Source: Ectocarpus siliculosus (lineage: Eukaryota > Sar > Phaeophyceae > Ectocarpales > Ectocarpaceae). Taken from it: DNA of 64,000 bases. The notes beneath the pieces were generated by a model. The model was not told the origin of the DNA, made no database searches, and saw nothing but the letters and a program-made list of their open reading frames with translations. The DNA is taken from assembly GCA_000310025.1 (NCBI GenBank), contig FN649746.1, positions 171,754-235,753 of the forward strand, in the 5' to 3' direction. The translations under genes and the position numbers were made by a program. Below are positions 55,313 through 64,000 of the stretch, in pieces; positions within the stretch are counted from its first letter, which is position 1; each line of letters opens with the position of its first letter.

Positions 55313-58300
55313 GGCGGGCTGTCGCACACCAACTGCTATACACGAAACCGCGTCGCACCAAGTTACTATTCATTCCATGTCGACCGTTCACGATGATCTA
55401 GTCGCAACTTGTCCGCCCCATCGGGTGTCGGAAACAGACAAAGAAACAACCGACGTCCCCGTGTTCTATTGGTTAGACGACACCGTCACCAGCAGTGTAC
55501 ATTTTTTTTTGCTCGGTTATGCTCCTCTCTTCGCATTGCAAACTGCCGCGCGCACTCGGCTGGCTACATGGTGATGCTCTTGACTGTCGACTTTTTTTAC
55601 TAGCGTGGTTCTGCCCGTGTTGCCAGGTGCTTAGGCAAGGCCGCGGCGTAGGTATCCCGAGCGTGCGAGACGCGAGATGGTAGCGTACGAAAACCTGCAC
55701 CCTAAAGTATTGTTGCTGCGGCACAGCACCATGTACACACCGCTCTGCTCATTGGTGTTGCGGAGCTATACCATTGTGAACACACGGGTCTGCTCATTGT
55801 CTCTGCACCATGAACACGCGGCTCGCAGCTGCTGCGGCGCAACAGTATGAACACACGGCTCCGCTCATTGGTGCTGCGGCGCAACGCCATGAACACACGG
55901 CTCTGCTGTTTGCTGCTGCACCATGAACACACCGCTCTGCTCATGGTTGCTGCGGCGCAACAGTATGAACACACAGCTATGCTCGTTGTCGCTGCACCAT
56001 GAACAGACGGCTGGCTCATGTCTGTTACTCATCCGATATACCTTACCATCACCGCTCTGGTCAATGCACTCCCGTGCCCAGGTACCTGGAGCAGACTGCA
56101 GATCAGGTGGCGGCCCTTGGAGACGTGAAGTACATGATTGTTACAGCCAGGGATAACGCCGATGGTAAGACAAGACTAAAACAACTTTCGCCCGGGACGT
56201 ATCACTGCTGTATGTTGCTCGGAGTCGGAGATGAGTAGATACAACACACAGATAGGTATTGGCCGTAGAAGACCATGAGTTAATATGATTAATTGCTTAT
56301 TTTCCCTGGACTGTTACAGATTTCGAGTTTCGATTAAGACAAATTTTGATTGTTTTTATAGGCATATAAAGAAATATGGGTTTGCTTCAGGACCACGTCC
56401 ACGTATTTAGAGTATCCCGCACCACCACCGCGGTTTCTTTGTTCACCCTTTCGTTATTTTTGGTCTGGTTGCCACGGCCACCCTTTCTCCTGTGCGTTTC
56501 AATTTATCCAATTATACGTTTCAATTTGCGGCTTACGTTTGCCATGTATCGCAACATCCCGACCGTTTTGCCTACGACAATAATTATGTGTACGTGCGTG
56601 TTTTGTCTCTTGCTGGCCAGGGCACGAGAGGTGGAAGAAGAAATTTCCGGGAATGATCCGCATCCTGCACCGGTTGGACCTAGTCCGCAAGACGCGTATC
56701 ATGGAAGAGAGGCTGGATGGGAAGGGACCCTGGTACCTCGTTGAAGACGGCTTTGAGTCGCCAGAAGACGGCTACGTTACTGGAGACACGGGTAAAGGGC
56801 ACAACCTGTTGCGTGATACAGCAGTGTTCCTTTCCTAGGACATGGTGGGATTATGTTTTACATGGATTTCCCGAGCCGTAAGAATATTCTCAACCTATTG
56901 TGGGATACAGCAGTGTTCCTTTCCTAGGGCATGATGGAGATGACGAATCATGGAACAGCCTGGTTTTACCGAGCCGCAAGAATATTGGTCAACCTATTGT
57001 GGCATTCGGCGGTGTTCTTTTTCTAGGAAGTGGTGGGGATGATGTTTCACCGTGCAGCCTGTTTTGCCCGAGCGGTAAGATATGCCAGATTGTGTCTCAA
57101 ATGTTGTTGGTCTTTAACTGCAGATATGGAGAACATGCGAGCGTTTCTCTGTGTGTGTTTGTGTAGCCCTACCTGATCTGGATGACATTTTTCGCAGCGT
57201 TCGGTATGTGTTGGACACATCAGCAAGGAAACGGGAACAGAGGAGGAATGGAATGTCAACTCATATTTAATCTACCGTTCTACGGTGATTGACTTCATTT
57301 TTCTATGGAGGAGTTTAGGTGCGGTGCCTCTTTTCCCATCAACCGTAAAGTCGAGTTTTTTGCGGTCCCACGAACATTTTGATTTGAAGACAGCAACAGC
57401 AATGGCAGCAACACAACGACCACAACAACAAGGACATCACCCCCACCACCAACAACAACCAACCAACCCTTGTCTTGTTCTATTCCTACAGCGAGGTTCG
57501 ACTTCTTTGAGGTAGCAGACGAGGACTGCGCTCCGCATGACCCCACCGTCAAGATCGTAGGCATCCCGGGACAAACAAGGGGGTCGATCGGGGTCATCGT
57601 GGAGTGGGGAAAGAGGAAGAGGGGGGGTAAGGAGAGGCTCGGCTTCACCGGGGGCACGGTGGGGATGTCGGTGGAGAAAGAGGTGAGGGTAGGGGTTTCG
57701 TCGATGTTATTGTGGTGGTGGCAGGCCATTTTCGCGGTTGGAGGGTGTTTTTTCTGGGTCCATTTTTGTTCTCCGTTCTTCCATGTGTAGAAAAGGTGTG
57801 CCCTGTTCGGGTAGTTGGCCTGTGACCATGGAGGTTGTCCGCGTCATGTGGACCAGTACTGACAGTAGAAGATACTGAGCGGAGACAGGAACGATGTTTA
57901 GCGTAAAGAGACAGCAACAACGAGGCGTATGCAGGCTCACCGGGATTGGCAATTGATCCATACTCTTCAGGACTTCCCCAGACAACAGCAAGGCGTATTA
58001 TAGGATTTGCCAGGATTGGCAGTTGATCCATTCCCATCAGGACTCCTCTCCCAGAAACTGATGGCAGTCTAGGCTTGAGTGATCACACACAAACCGCCAG
58101 TTATTTTTCGAAAGATAGCGACAAAAGGAGAGCCCAAGATTCAGGGTCACGTGCGTCATCCAAACGACAGATACATGCCGTAGGTTACATACGACATCAT
58201 ACCCCCTTGGCCGATTTTCAAAGCTTGATTACTCGGAAGGGAAAGCAGTGACGGTGCCGAAAAAGGCGGAGTTCGAACCGTCCCGTCTAGAGCTTTCCGA

Positions 58301-59971
58301 CAACGTATCGTTTGCCCTCGGTACCCTCTTGGTGGTGGAGTGATCTAATCGAGCTTTGAAAAATCGGTCCAGGGGATGTGGTATCTTACGCAACCTACAG
58401 CACCTTGATATATATCCGTATCACGGGACCCCTTGTCTCTGTCGACCGCCCACACACACAGATAATTACCATCGTACAAAGTCCAGGTGTTTTGGGAATT
58501 TGCAACAGACGTACTGAACGGCAAGCCGGGGAAGGCCTAGTCTTTTCTTTAGCATCTGATGTACTTCTTCTGCCTTGAGCTCGCAGTGTCAACCACATGG
58601 GGTGATCTTCATGGAGGGTAGCGTCAAACGACGTTCAAGTGTTCGGTGGGTGACCGGACGTTACATGACACCTTAACGGCCGATACGTGTGGAGATACAT
58701 GTCACGTGTCTTCATTTATTTGGGCGTCAGTCGTGTACACCAAACAAACGATTGCACTTGTTGTTCCATGAACCTCATGTTCAGAGATTTGGCGATCTGC
58801 GTGTCTGTGTTCTCAACAGATCCCGCCCTCTGTTTGCCCTTGTTTATTGTCCTGTGCTTCTTTTTTAATCAGAAATTGGATACGTTTACTCGAACCTTGG
58901 AGACCGATCGGGCAACACTGGCATCTTCCGTGCGATTATTATCAAAGGTGCGTTGCAGCGACGTTTGTTGTATGTACGTACAACCGTCAGTAACGGGTGG
59001 GTGTCGACGGAGTAAAAAAATGGAGAGATGCGCGTTCGTTTTGCTGCACGTCGGAGTGTTGGATAAAAAAAAACTTACGAGCGATGTTCGTGCAAATCGA
59101 GTAGCGTCCCGAATCTGAGGCTGGCTGTCCAAGCACATGGCCAACAGGTTTGGCGAGGAAGGATGTCATGGAGATACTGCATGAATAACAGCATTGAACT
59201 ATTCGAATCTGCTGTTCACGAATAGTTTGCCGGATGATTGCGGGTGGACGCGTTTCAAGTTTCAAGGGACGGGTCGGTCCATTGGTGAGCAGCCCAACAT
59301 CCGCTCAAGCGACCACCAATCGATAACGACCAAGCAGATAAATTTAGCCCAAGGACTATCGAAACGTTTGCTGTTCTTGCTATACTCCATACTATGCGGA
59401 GGGTGTTCCGCACGGTTCCCAACCAGAGGTTTTCCTATAGATAACACTCGTCGGGTTTTTTATCCATCCGATATGTAAGGGTCATCGAATTTATCCCCAG
59501 CACACAAATCAACTACAATCATCCCTCGGTGAAGGACAACATTTTTAAGGACGCTCCGCCGGTTAAGGACAAATAATTTTTCACAGGCATGGTGGCTCCC
59601 AGAATGTACAACATATGGAGGGGTATCAACCTTAAGGACACTTGCCTGGCTTGAGGACAACCCTGTTTGAACGAAAAACCATGTGTGTGTCCTTAACCGA
59701 GGGACGACGGTAGGCCACGCCTTAGCTCGATCATGGCATCCCCCCCTCCCACTGCTGTAGGTTTCTCTTTGCCCCTCCTGACCGCCAAAATAACAAAACA
59801 AAAACTGCTGCGCAGGAGGGCATCACCTGGCTCATGCCAGGCAGGGGTGCGAGAGTGATGTACAGGACGAGAAAGGAGGGCAAGGCTGACTTGGAGAAAG
59901 CGGCCGGTAGGACGGAGGCGTTGCCGAACCTGGCGGGAAACCGTCTCCTCTTCGGAACGGAATTCTTGTGA
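51154..59971 (+). CDS. Plastid-targeted ferredoxin/metallo-beta-lactamase-fold protein
   Basis: Ten exons join in phase to about 447 residues: 51154-51405, 51893-51981, 53274-53367, 54185-54262, 54940-55094, 56082-56164, 56621-56791, 57492-57682, 58873-58947 and 59816-59971. Exon 1 could instead end at 51423. The N-terminus has a signal-peptide-like stretch (SRALVLAAYVALTS) followed by SSAFV, an ASAF-type bipartite plastid leader. Next come GDFFVDESCVDCDICCWMDP and LACPAGSIRV, a ferredoxin-like C-x2-C-x2-C...CP iron-sulfur centre, then a metallo-beta-lactamase-like domain (LPGIYQLGPTTRE, PYLIVRPGKGNIMIDVP, VGIPGQTRGSIGV, WLMPGRGARV). The order matches a plant chloroplast family with the same fusion. 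Normal zinc-binding positions are altered: TH becomes TA (VTARDNADGH), PGHT becomes PGQT, and the usual GDH position reads GGT. An Fe-S protein with an inactive hydrolase fold is therefore likely. A ring of intronic minisatellites, one MITE in each of two introns and an AAC-ended repeat lie inside the gene. Confidence 0.88.
53785..54000 (+). mobile_element. MITE-like element, copy 9
   Basis: Best-preserved ends: CCGTAGGTGACGCAAGATAC and GTCATGTCACCTGCGG. It lies in intron 3 of the ferredoxin/MBL gene. The immediately flanking bases (TA before, TA after) could be a TA target duplication. Confidence 0.85.
55163..55260 (+). repeat. SINE-like repeat with AAC-rich tail, copy 2 (truncated)
   Basis: GATGTTAGAAGGTACTGGGC then AAAGACCGCGGCAG and AAAGACAACAACATGAACAA. 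The 5' part is missing. Confidence 0.6.
55276..55309 (+). repeat. (CT)n microsatellite (ferredoxin/MBL gene intron)
   Basis: Pure CT run directly downstream of the AAC-tailed repeat copy 2. Confidence 0.9.
55715..56022 (+). repeat. Minisatellite of about 42 bp, seven units (ferredoxin/MBL gene intron)
   Basis: Units contain ATGAACACACGGCTCTGCTC followed by ATTGGTGCTGCGGCGCAAC with variation. The minus strand is open throughout (Ser/Arg/Cys-rich), which is a by-product of the unit length being a multiple of three. Confidence 0.85.
56812..57080 (+). repeat. Tandem repeat of about 100 bp, three units (ferredoxin/MBL gene intron)
   Basis: Units share CCTATTGTGGGATACAGCAG, TGTTCCTTTCCTAGG and CCGAGCCG(T/C)AAGAATATT. 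The array begins about 20 bases after the donor at 56792. Confidence 0.75.
57797..57922 (+). repeat. SINE-like repeat with AAC-rich tail, copy 3
   Basis: GTTCGGGTAGTTGGCCTGTG, GTTGTCCGCGTCATGTGGAC, AGATACTGAGCGGAGACAGG, AAAGAGACAGCAACAACGAG. Closest in layout to copy 1. Confidence 0.65.
57915..58045 (+). repeat. Tandem duplication of about 66 bp (ferredoxin/MBL gene intron)
   Basis: Two units share AAGGCGTAT, GGATTGGCA(A/G)TTGATCCAT and TCAGGACT. They follow the AAC-tailed repeat copy 3. Confidence 0.65.
58178..58400 (+). mobile_element. MITE-like element, copy 10
   Basis: Ends CCGTAGGTTACATACGACAT and TATCTTACGCAACCTACAG; interior nearly identical to copy 6 (GTGCCGAAAAAGGCGGA). It lies in intron 8 of the ferredoxin/MBL gene. 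Confidence 0.85.
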
Positions 59972-60116
59972 CGGATCGAATAGTGTCGTCAGAAGAAATC
60001 TACGGAAGTAGTTTTTTTTTTAGATTTTATCAAAACAGTTCTTGTGACGGATCGAGTGGTGTCGTCAGAAGAACTCTACGGAAGTTTTTTTTTTTTTTTA
60101 TTAAAACAAATTCAAT
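59961..60116 (+). repeat. Tandem duplication starting at the stop codon of the ferredoxin/MBL gene
   Basis: The 80-base unit TTCTTGTGACGGATCGA, TGTCGTCAGAAGAA, CTACGGAAGT, T-run occurs at 59963-60040 and 60041-60116. The first copy contains the actual TGA stop, so the duplication forms the 3' UTR. Confidence 0.8.
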
Positions 60117-61823
60117 CTGCATGCACAGACGAAGAGTCAAGGACAATTAGCAAGATTGCGATAGTGTTCTATGGCTTAGCAAGAAATCATAGTATTGTGT
60201 GACGTATGCATACCTGTAGTTTTGCTTCTGTTATCTGAGCAACTGTAGTGTTTTCTGTAAAACAGTTCCGTGAGATCGTTGGAACGACCGAACAGCTAGC
60301 TCATTTGTTGTTTATCCTTAGCAGCAGTGGTGGGGGTATTGGGCGTGCGATGCTGACGGTCGTTTTTTGGTTTGTTTCCATGTGTTTGTGGGCTTCGACG
60401 GTACAATGCTGGCCGGGAGCCCGCGATCAACCCCTTGTTTGTGCATGAACATCAAGTTCTCTGGCGCAGATTGTGTGTGGGATACCGCTGCCTTGCCATC
60501 GCGCACTGGGCAACAAATTTGCTAGAGTTTTCCCTCTCGAGCTACAGCGCACACCAAACTGACGGGGCGAGCGTGCTGAGCAGAGGATCACTCTTGCAGG
60601 ATTTTGTAACCGAGGGACAAAACCTCACGAAGAGATGGAGAAAAGGGGTCTACCACAGCAGTGCTGCATCAATCACAGAGCGGTGTTGCCATCATCAGCA
60701 ACCCAATGACGCATGTCCCGACATCAACAACAACAAAAGCAGAGCGTCAGGCAATGACGCCTGCCTCCAGATCAACGGTGAAAGCACGGCGATTTCATCG
60801 GTAATATTTGGCTTATCAGTTACTGCTGCCACATATAACGCTTCTTTTCGGGCGTTCCATAAACAGGCGTTAGCCTTGACACGCAACACTACCAACAACT
60901 CGTACCAACATAATGCAGAGACAGACAGACATAGACAAGAGATGGGGCGACAAGATGAGCATCGACCCCATGTTACAGAGAGAGAGAGAGAGAGCGACCG
61001 ATCCTGCAGCACAATTGGGTCTCGCACAGCAAGCCACCGCCGTACCCTACGTAGCACACGTTCATCGATGCACAATACCAGGTGGTATGTGATGTCCTCT
61101 ACAGAGTCTACTCTCGACGATGCTTCAGACAAAAAACTGTGCGGCCTAGCCCACTACAGCACTTGGTGCTTGAGATGCGCTACAGACCTACGACACCAGG
61201 GCTACAGGACGAAACGTCTGCAATGCAGGTGCCACCGCTATCCTCGCCCGGCCTACCTTTTAACCGCCCACGGCGCAACGCGTTTATCTTCTCTGTGAGG
61301 AAGAGTAGCATGGATGAGGATCCGCCAGCTACACAAGCTAGAGGCCTGCGTCAAACGTCACTTGGGCCAGCTGTTAATGTCAAAAAGTAACACGCAGACG
61401 CGTCGAATAAGCTACTCACAGCAGACACCTACACCTACAGTAGTTGTATAACACAGCACAATAAAGACGCATTCATAGTACACACGACACTGCATGCAAC
61501 CGGCAGGAGTGCTTCTTTCAGCCCCCCCCCCCCCCTCCCAAGATGCGATCACACACTGAGCCCCCGGACAGCTATCTTTTTCGAAGTTCTCCAGAGACAG
61601 TAGTCTACGGCCCAGCTTCCATTGGGAGGGTCTTCAGATCCCCCCGACCCCGACCCCATAAACGCTTATCCCTACTGCAAATTCCCATACTTTGTCCTCA
61701 ACACATGTCTGTCAAGTTAACACAGGCGCTCTTCATCTAAAACACACCTACCGTAGATCCGCTTTGGACTCCAACAACGGCATTCAAGACAACAGAAAAA
61801 AAAAGCAGCAGTTTGTCCGAGTA
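60117..61823. other. Spacer between convergent genes
   Basis: A 308-codon open frame (60372-61298) is present but lacks coding composition, recognisable domains and third-position bias. C-run at 61522-61536. No gene supported. Confidence 0.5.
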
Positions 61824-62595
61824 TTACTTGTCCGTTGCGGTCAATTCACGCAATACCGCCACACCGGCAAGGGCCCCGAGCAAGATAATGTTCCAAAAAC
61901 GTTCCAATCCAGGCGGGATGCGGGTAGTGGCCGGCTACGCTTGGCTGTCCGCGGTGGCACCAGTCTCTCCAAGGCCCACCGTGTAGACCGCCTGTTGAGC
62001 AAGTAGCGGGTAGACCAGCCAACGAGGGGGGAGGGTTTGGTTTTGATTCGGAGTGTCTGCAGGCTGGGCTCACGAGAGGCCTCGCACGAAAAAATGTTTG
62101 TGTATACTCGGCAGAATACGAATATCCGAGATCTCCAAGATCTCCGACATCTCCAGGATCTCCGAGATCTCCGGGGGTGACGTGGATGTTTTAGGTGTCA
62201 TGGACTTGGCTCGCGAGTTTCCACATGACCTTGCCCCTGTCTGCCACTCGCCAAACTCTCTCTCTCTAGAAAAAGGAACTTGAGTCAATCCTATTCTGTG
62301 TAGAAACGCCCTCGACAAGAGCCCGCGAGCCTGATAACCAACTACATGCGCCGACACCCCAAACAAAAAAGAGCATACTGTATCCACGCCATCAGGTGGA
62401 CCGGGACGGATGTTAGAAGGTGCTGAGCAGAGACCCGTTTCAAACGTGGAGACAACAAGAACAACAAGAACAAACACAACAAGAACAAGCACAACATAAC
62501 CAACAACGACGACGACGACGACGACAAAAACACCAACAAAACCTCAACCACCACCACCACCACCACCAACAACATCGCCAACAACAACGACGACG

Positions 62596-62673
<78 letters not shown>

Positions 62674-62898
62674 CGTCAACCACCGCCACCACCACCAACA
62701 ACTCGCCTTGTCCGGCAGTGGTTCCGAAACCGCTCCCCCCTCTTCTCCGGAGAACCTCCCCTGCCCCCGCCCCTCCGCCTCTTCCTCCTCCAGCAAGGCG
62801 CGCCTGTCGAACACATCGCTCACCGCCTTAGCCGCGTTGGATACGTGATACTTCACGTCTGTCCACCAGTTGTGCATGCAGATGATGCCCACAATCAG
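61824..62898 (-). CDS. Unidentified partial gene, C-terminal exons
   Basis: Two minus-strand exons can be proposed. Exon 62707-62898 follows a good acceptor (CCTTGGCAG) and reads LIVGIICMHNWWTDVKYHVS, an amphipathic region DVFDRRALLEEEEAEG and a Gly/Glu-rich stretch ending PLPDK, with a possible GC donor (AAG|GCGAGT). Exon 2 starts at 61991 after CTCAACAG and reads AVYTVGLGETGATADSQA to a TAG at 61935. The same frame then continues PATTRIPPGLERFWN and a hydrophobic segment (IILLGALAGVAVL) to a TAA at 61824. Either the protein ends at the TAG, or TAG is the end of an intron, or the stop is read through. Upstream exons would lie in or beyond the damaged 63-64 kb region. The family was not recognised. 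Confidence 0.35.
62118..62182 (+). repeat. 9-bp repeat (GATCTCC-based), about six units
   Basis: Units such as GAGATCTCC, AAGATCTCC, GACATCTCC and AGGATCTCC follow one another. The minus strand reads EILEMSEILEIS. The array lies between the two proposed exons of the 61.8-62.9 kb gene. Confidence 0.8.
62390..62680 (+). repeat. SINE-like repeat, copy 4, with long AAC tract
   Basis: CAGGTGGACCGGGACGGATG, TTAGAAGGTGCTGAGCAGAG, then ACAACAAGAACAACAAG expanding into a (CAA)n/(CGA)n/(CCA)n tract to about 62680. The tract generates artefactual poly-Gln and poly-Cys ORFs. Confidence 0.65.
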
Positions 62899-62936
62899 CT
62901 GCCAAGGGGCACAAGGGAAGTGTCAGTACTTGTATG

Positions 62937-63005
62937 GGGGGGAGGGGGGCGTACTCTTGTTTTGCATGCCTTAGGCGGTTAGACCATGGACACAATCGCC
63001 GATGG
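62937..63005 (+). repeat. G-tract repeat family, terminal fragment
   Basis: G-rich run then GGCGTACTCTTGTTTTGCAT, GCCTTAGGCGGTTAGACCAT. More diverged than the other copies. Confidence 0.6.
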
Positions 63006-63205
63006 CCAATCGTCCCTTCCAACGTGGCCAAAGGTGCTCAAAAACGTTTTCCCTATCCTATCTACATCCCTTCTCGTCTACTTAAGCCACTTCTTAAACC
63101 CCAGTATTAGCTACCGTCTTTCCTGGCTGTCCCATGCCGCAAAATTCTCTCTGCAGCATCCTTCTACCCCCCTCCCAAAAACAACTTGATACGCATTTAT
63201 ATCTA

Positions 63206-63665
63206 TGTTAGAATATTGCGGGGGGGGGGGGAGGTTTACCACCGGGGGGGGGGGGGGGGGGGGCCAAAAAAAAACCCCCCGGCCAATTAAATCGGGGTTT
63301 TGCCCGGGTCCCTATTGATACCCAACCGGGAGGGGAAAAAAACCTTCCCCCCAAAAAAAACCAAAAAAAAAAACTGCCCCCCGAATGGGGGGAAAAAACC
63401 CCCCCCAAAAAAACCCGGAACTACAAAAACCCGTCCAAACCCCCAAAAAAAAAAACCTTTTCCGGGGAAAAAAAAGGATTCCCCCCCCCCAAAAAAAAAA
63501 ATTTAAAAAAAAAAAAAAACCCCCGCCCTGAAAAAAGGAAAAACCCCCCCCCCCTTCCCCAAAAANNNNNNNNNNNNNNNNNNNNNNNNNNNNNNNNNNN
63601 NNNNNNNNNNNNNNNNNNNNNNNNNNNNNNNNNNNNNNNNNNNNNNNNNNNNNNNNNNNNNNNNN
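63206..63665. other. Low-quality sequence and assembly gap (100 N at 63566-63665)
   Basis: 63206-63565 consists of long smears of identical bases; it is a corrupted copy of 63680-63985. The 100 N are a gap of conventional size. Nothing in this stretch should be interpreted biologically. Confidence 0.9.
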
Positions 63666-64000
63666 GGGGGGGGGGGGGGAGCGTGCACAATACAGAGCTC
63701 TCGGTCGATTGAAGTCGGTGTTCTGCCTGTGTCACTATTGATACCGATCGTGACGTGTAGAATAACCTTCCGCCAAAAAGCAGCCGAAACAAGTAGCTGC
63801 TCTCGGACTGGGGGCAACAACACCCCAGCAAAAAATCGCGGAGCTACAATAGCCAGTCGAAACCGCCAAAAAAAAAAGCCTTGTCCGTGGATAGAGATGG
63901 ATTCGCCAGCACCAAGAAAAAAAATTGAAAAAGAAGAAGAACCACACGCCGTGAAAAATGGAAAACCCACCCTCCCTCTCACCAGAATCGGGAACAAGAC

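Noticed and set aside
55702-56019. Minus-strand Ser/Arg/Cys-rich open frame, or a CRISPR-like array
   Set aside because: It is a tandem minisatellite without spacers, inside an intron of a nuclear gene.
60372-61298. 308-codon plus-strand open frame
   Set aside because: No third-position GC bias, no domain, many Asn/His/Arg/Ser runs, and simple-sequence tracts. Looks like chance openness in AC-rich DNA.
62420-62892. Poly-Gln and poly-Cys open frames
   Set aside because: Products of the CAA/CCA triplet tract; only the part from 62707 to 62898 on the minus strand looks like an exon.

Overview
The window looks like nuclear DNA from a multicellular photosynthetic stramenopile, most likely a brown alga of the Ectocarpus type. 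Genes are split into 3 to 10 short GC-rich exons by introns of about 100 to 2600 bases with GT..AG ends. One gene encodes a plastid leader with a signal peptide followed by an 'SSAFV' (ASAF-type) cleavage motif, which is typical of plastids derived from red algae. Introns are packed with microsatellites, local tandem duplications and small dispersed repeats. Species assignment is inference; no rRNA, tRNA, CRISPR or operon structure was seen.

Layout. 670-6683 (-): membrane-anchored CocE/NonD-type alpha/beta hydrolase, whose 3' end lies beyond base 1. 8715-15650 (+): eIF4A3, the DEAD-box ATPase of the exon junction complex. 17455-21872 (+): linker histone H1. 23440-24949 (+): small calmodulin-like EF-hand protein. 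25522-26116: assembly gap. 28215-28860 (-): unidentified gene end with an in-frame TGA. 30860-37867 (-): nuclear-type protein with GWR and WPG.NKPGG motifs. 39689-45142 (+): C7orf50/DUF2373-like protein containing a second gap. 47659-48666 (-): hypothetical membrane protein. 51154-59971 (+): plastid protein with a ferredoxin-like 4Fe-4S centre and a degenerate metallo-beta-lactamase fold. 61824-62898 (-): partial, unidentified gene. 63.2-64 kb: damaged assembly around a third gap. Reading phases match at every junction of the multi-exon models, which is the main support for them.

Repeats. Three dispersed families recur: a roughly 220-bp MITE-like element with long inverted ends (about ten copies, almost all in introns), a repeat whose end usually abuts a G homopolymer (seven copies, two of them about 400 bp), and a SINE-like repeat that ends in AAC-rich sequence (four copies, all in the + orientation).

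The most interesting structures are two intronic foldbacks inside eIF4A3. One has arms of about 100 bp derived from a WSC-domain coding sequence. The other has arms of about 45-70 bp derived from eIF4A3's own exon. Both have the architecture expected of young small-RNA loci that arise by inverted duplication of a coding sequence. The genes share no obvious pathway, although eIF4A3, H1 and the NKPGG protein are all nuclear RNA or chromatin factors.
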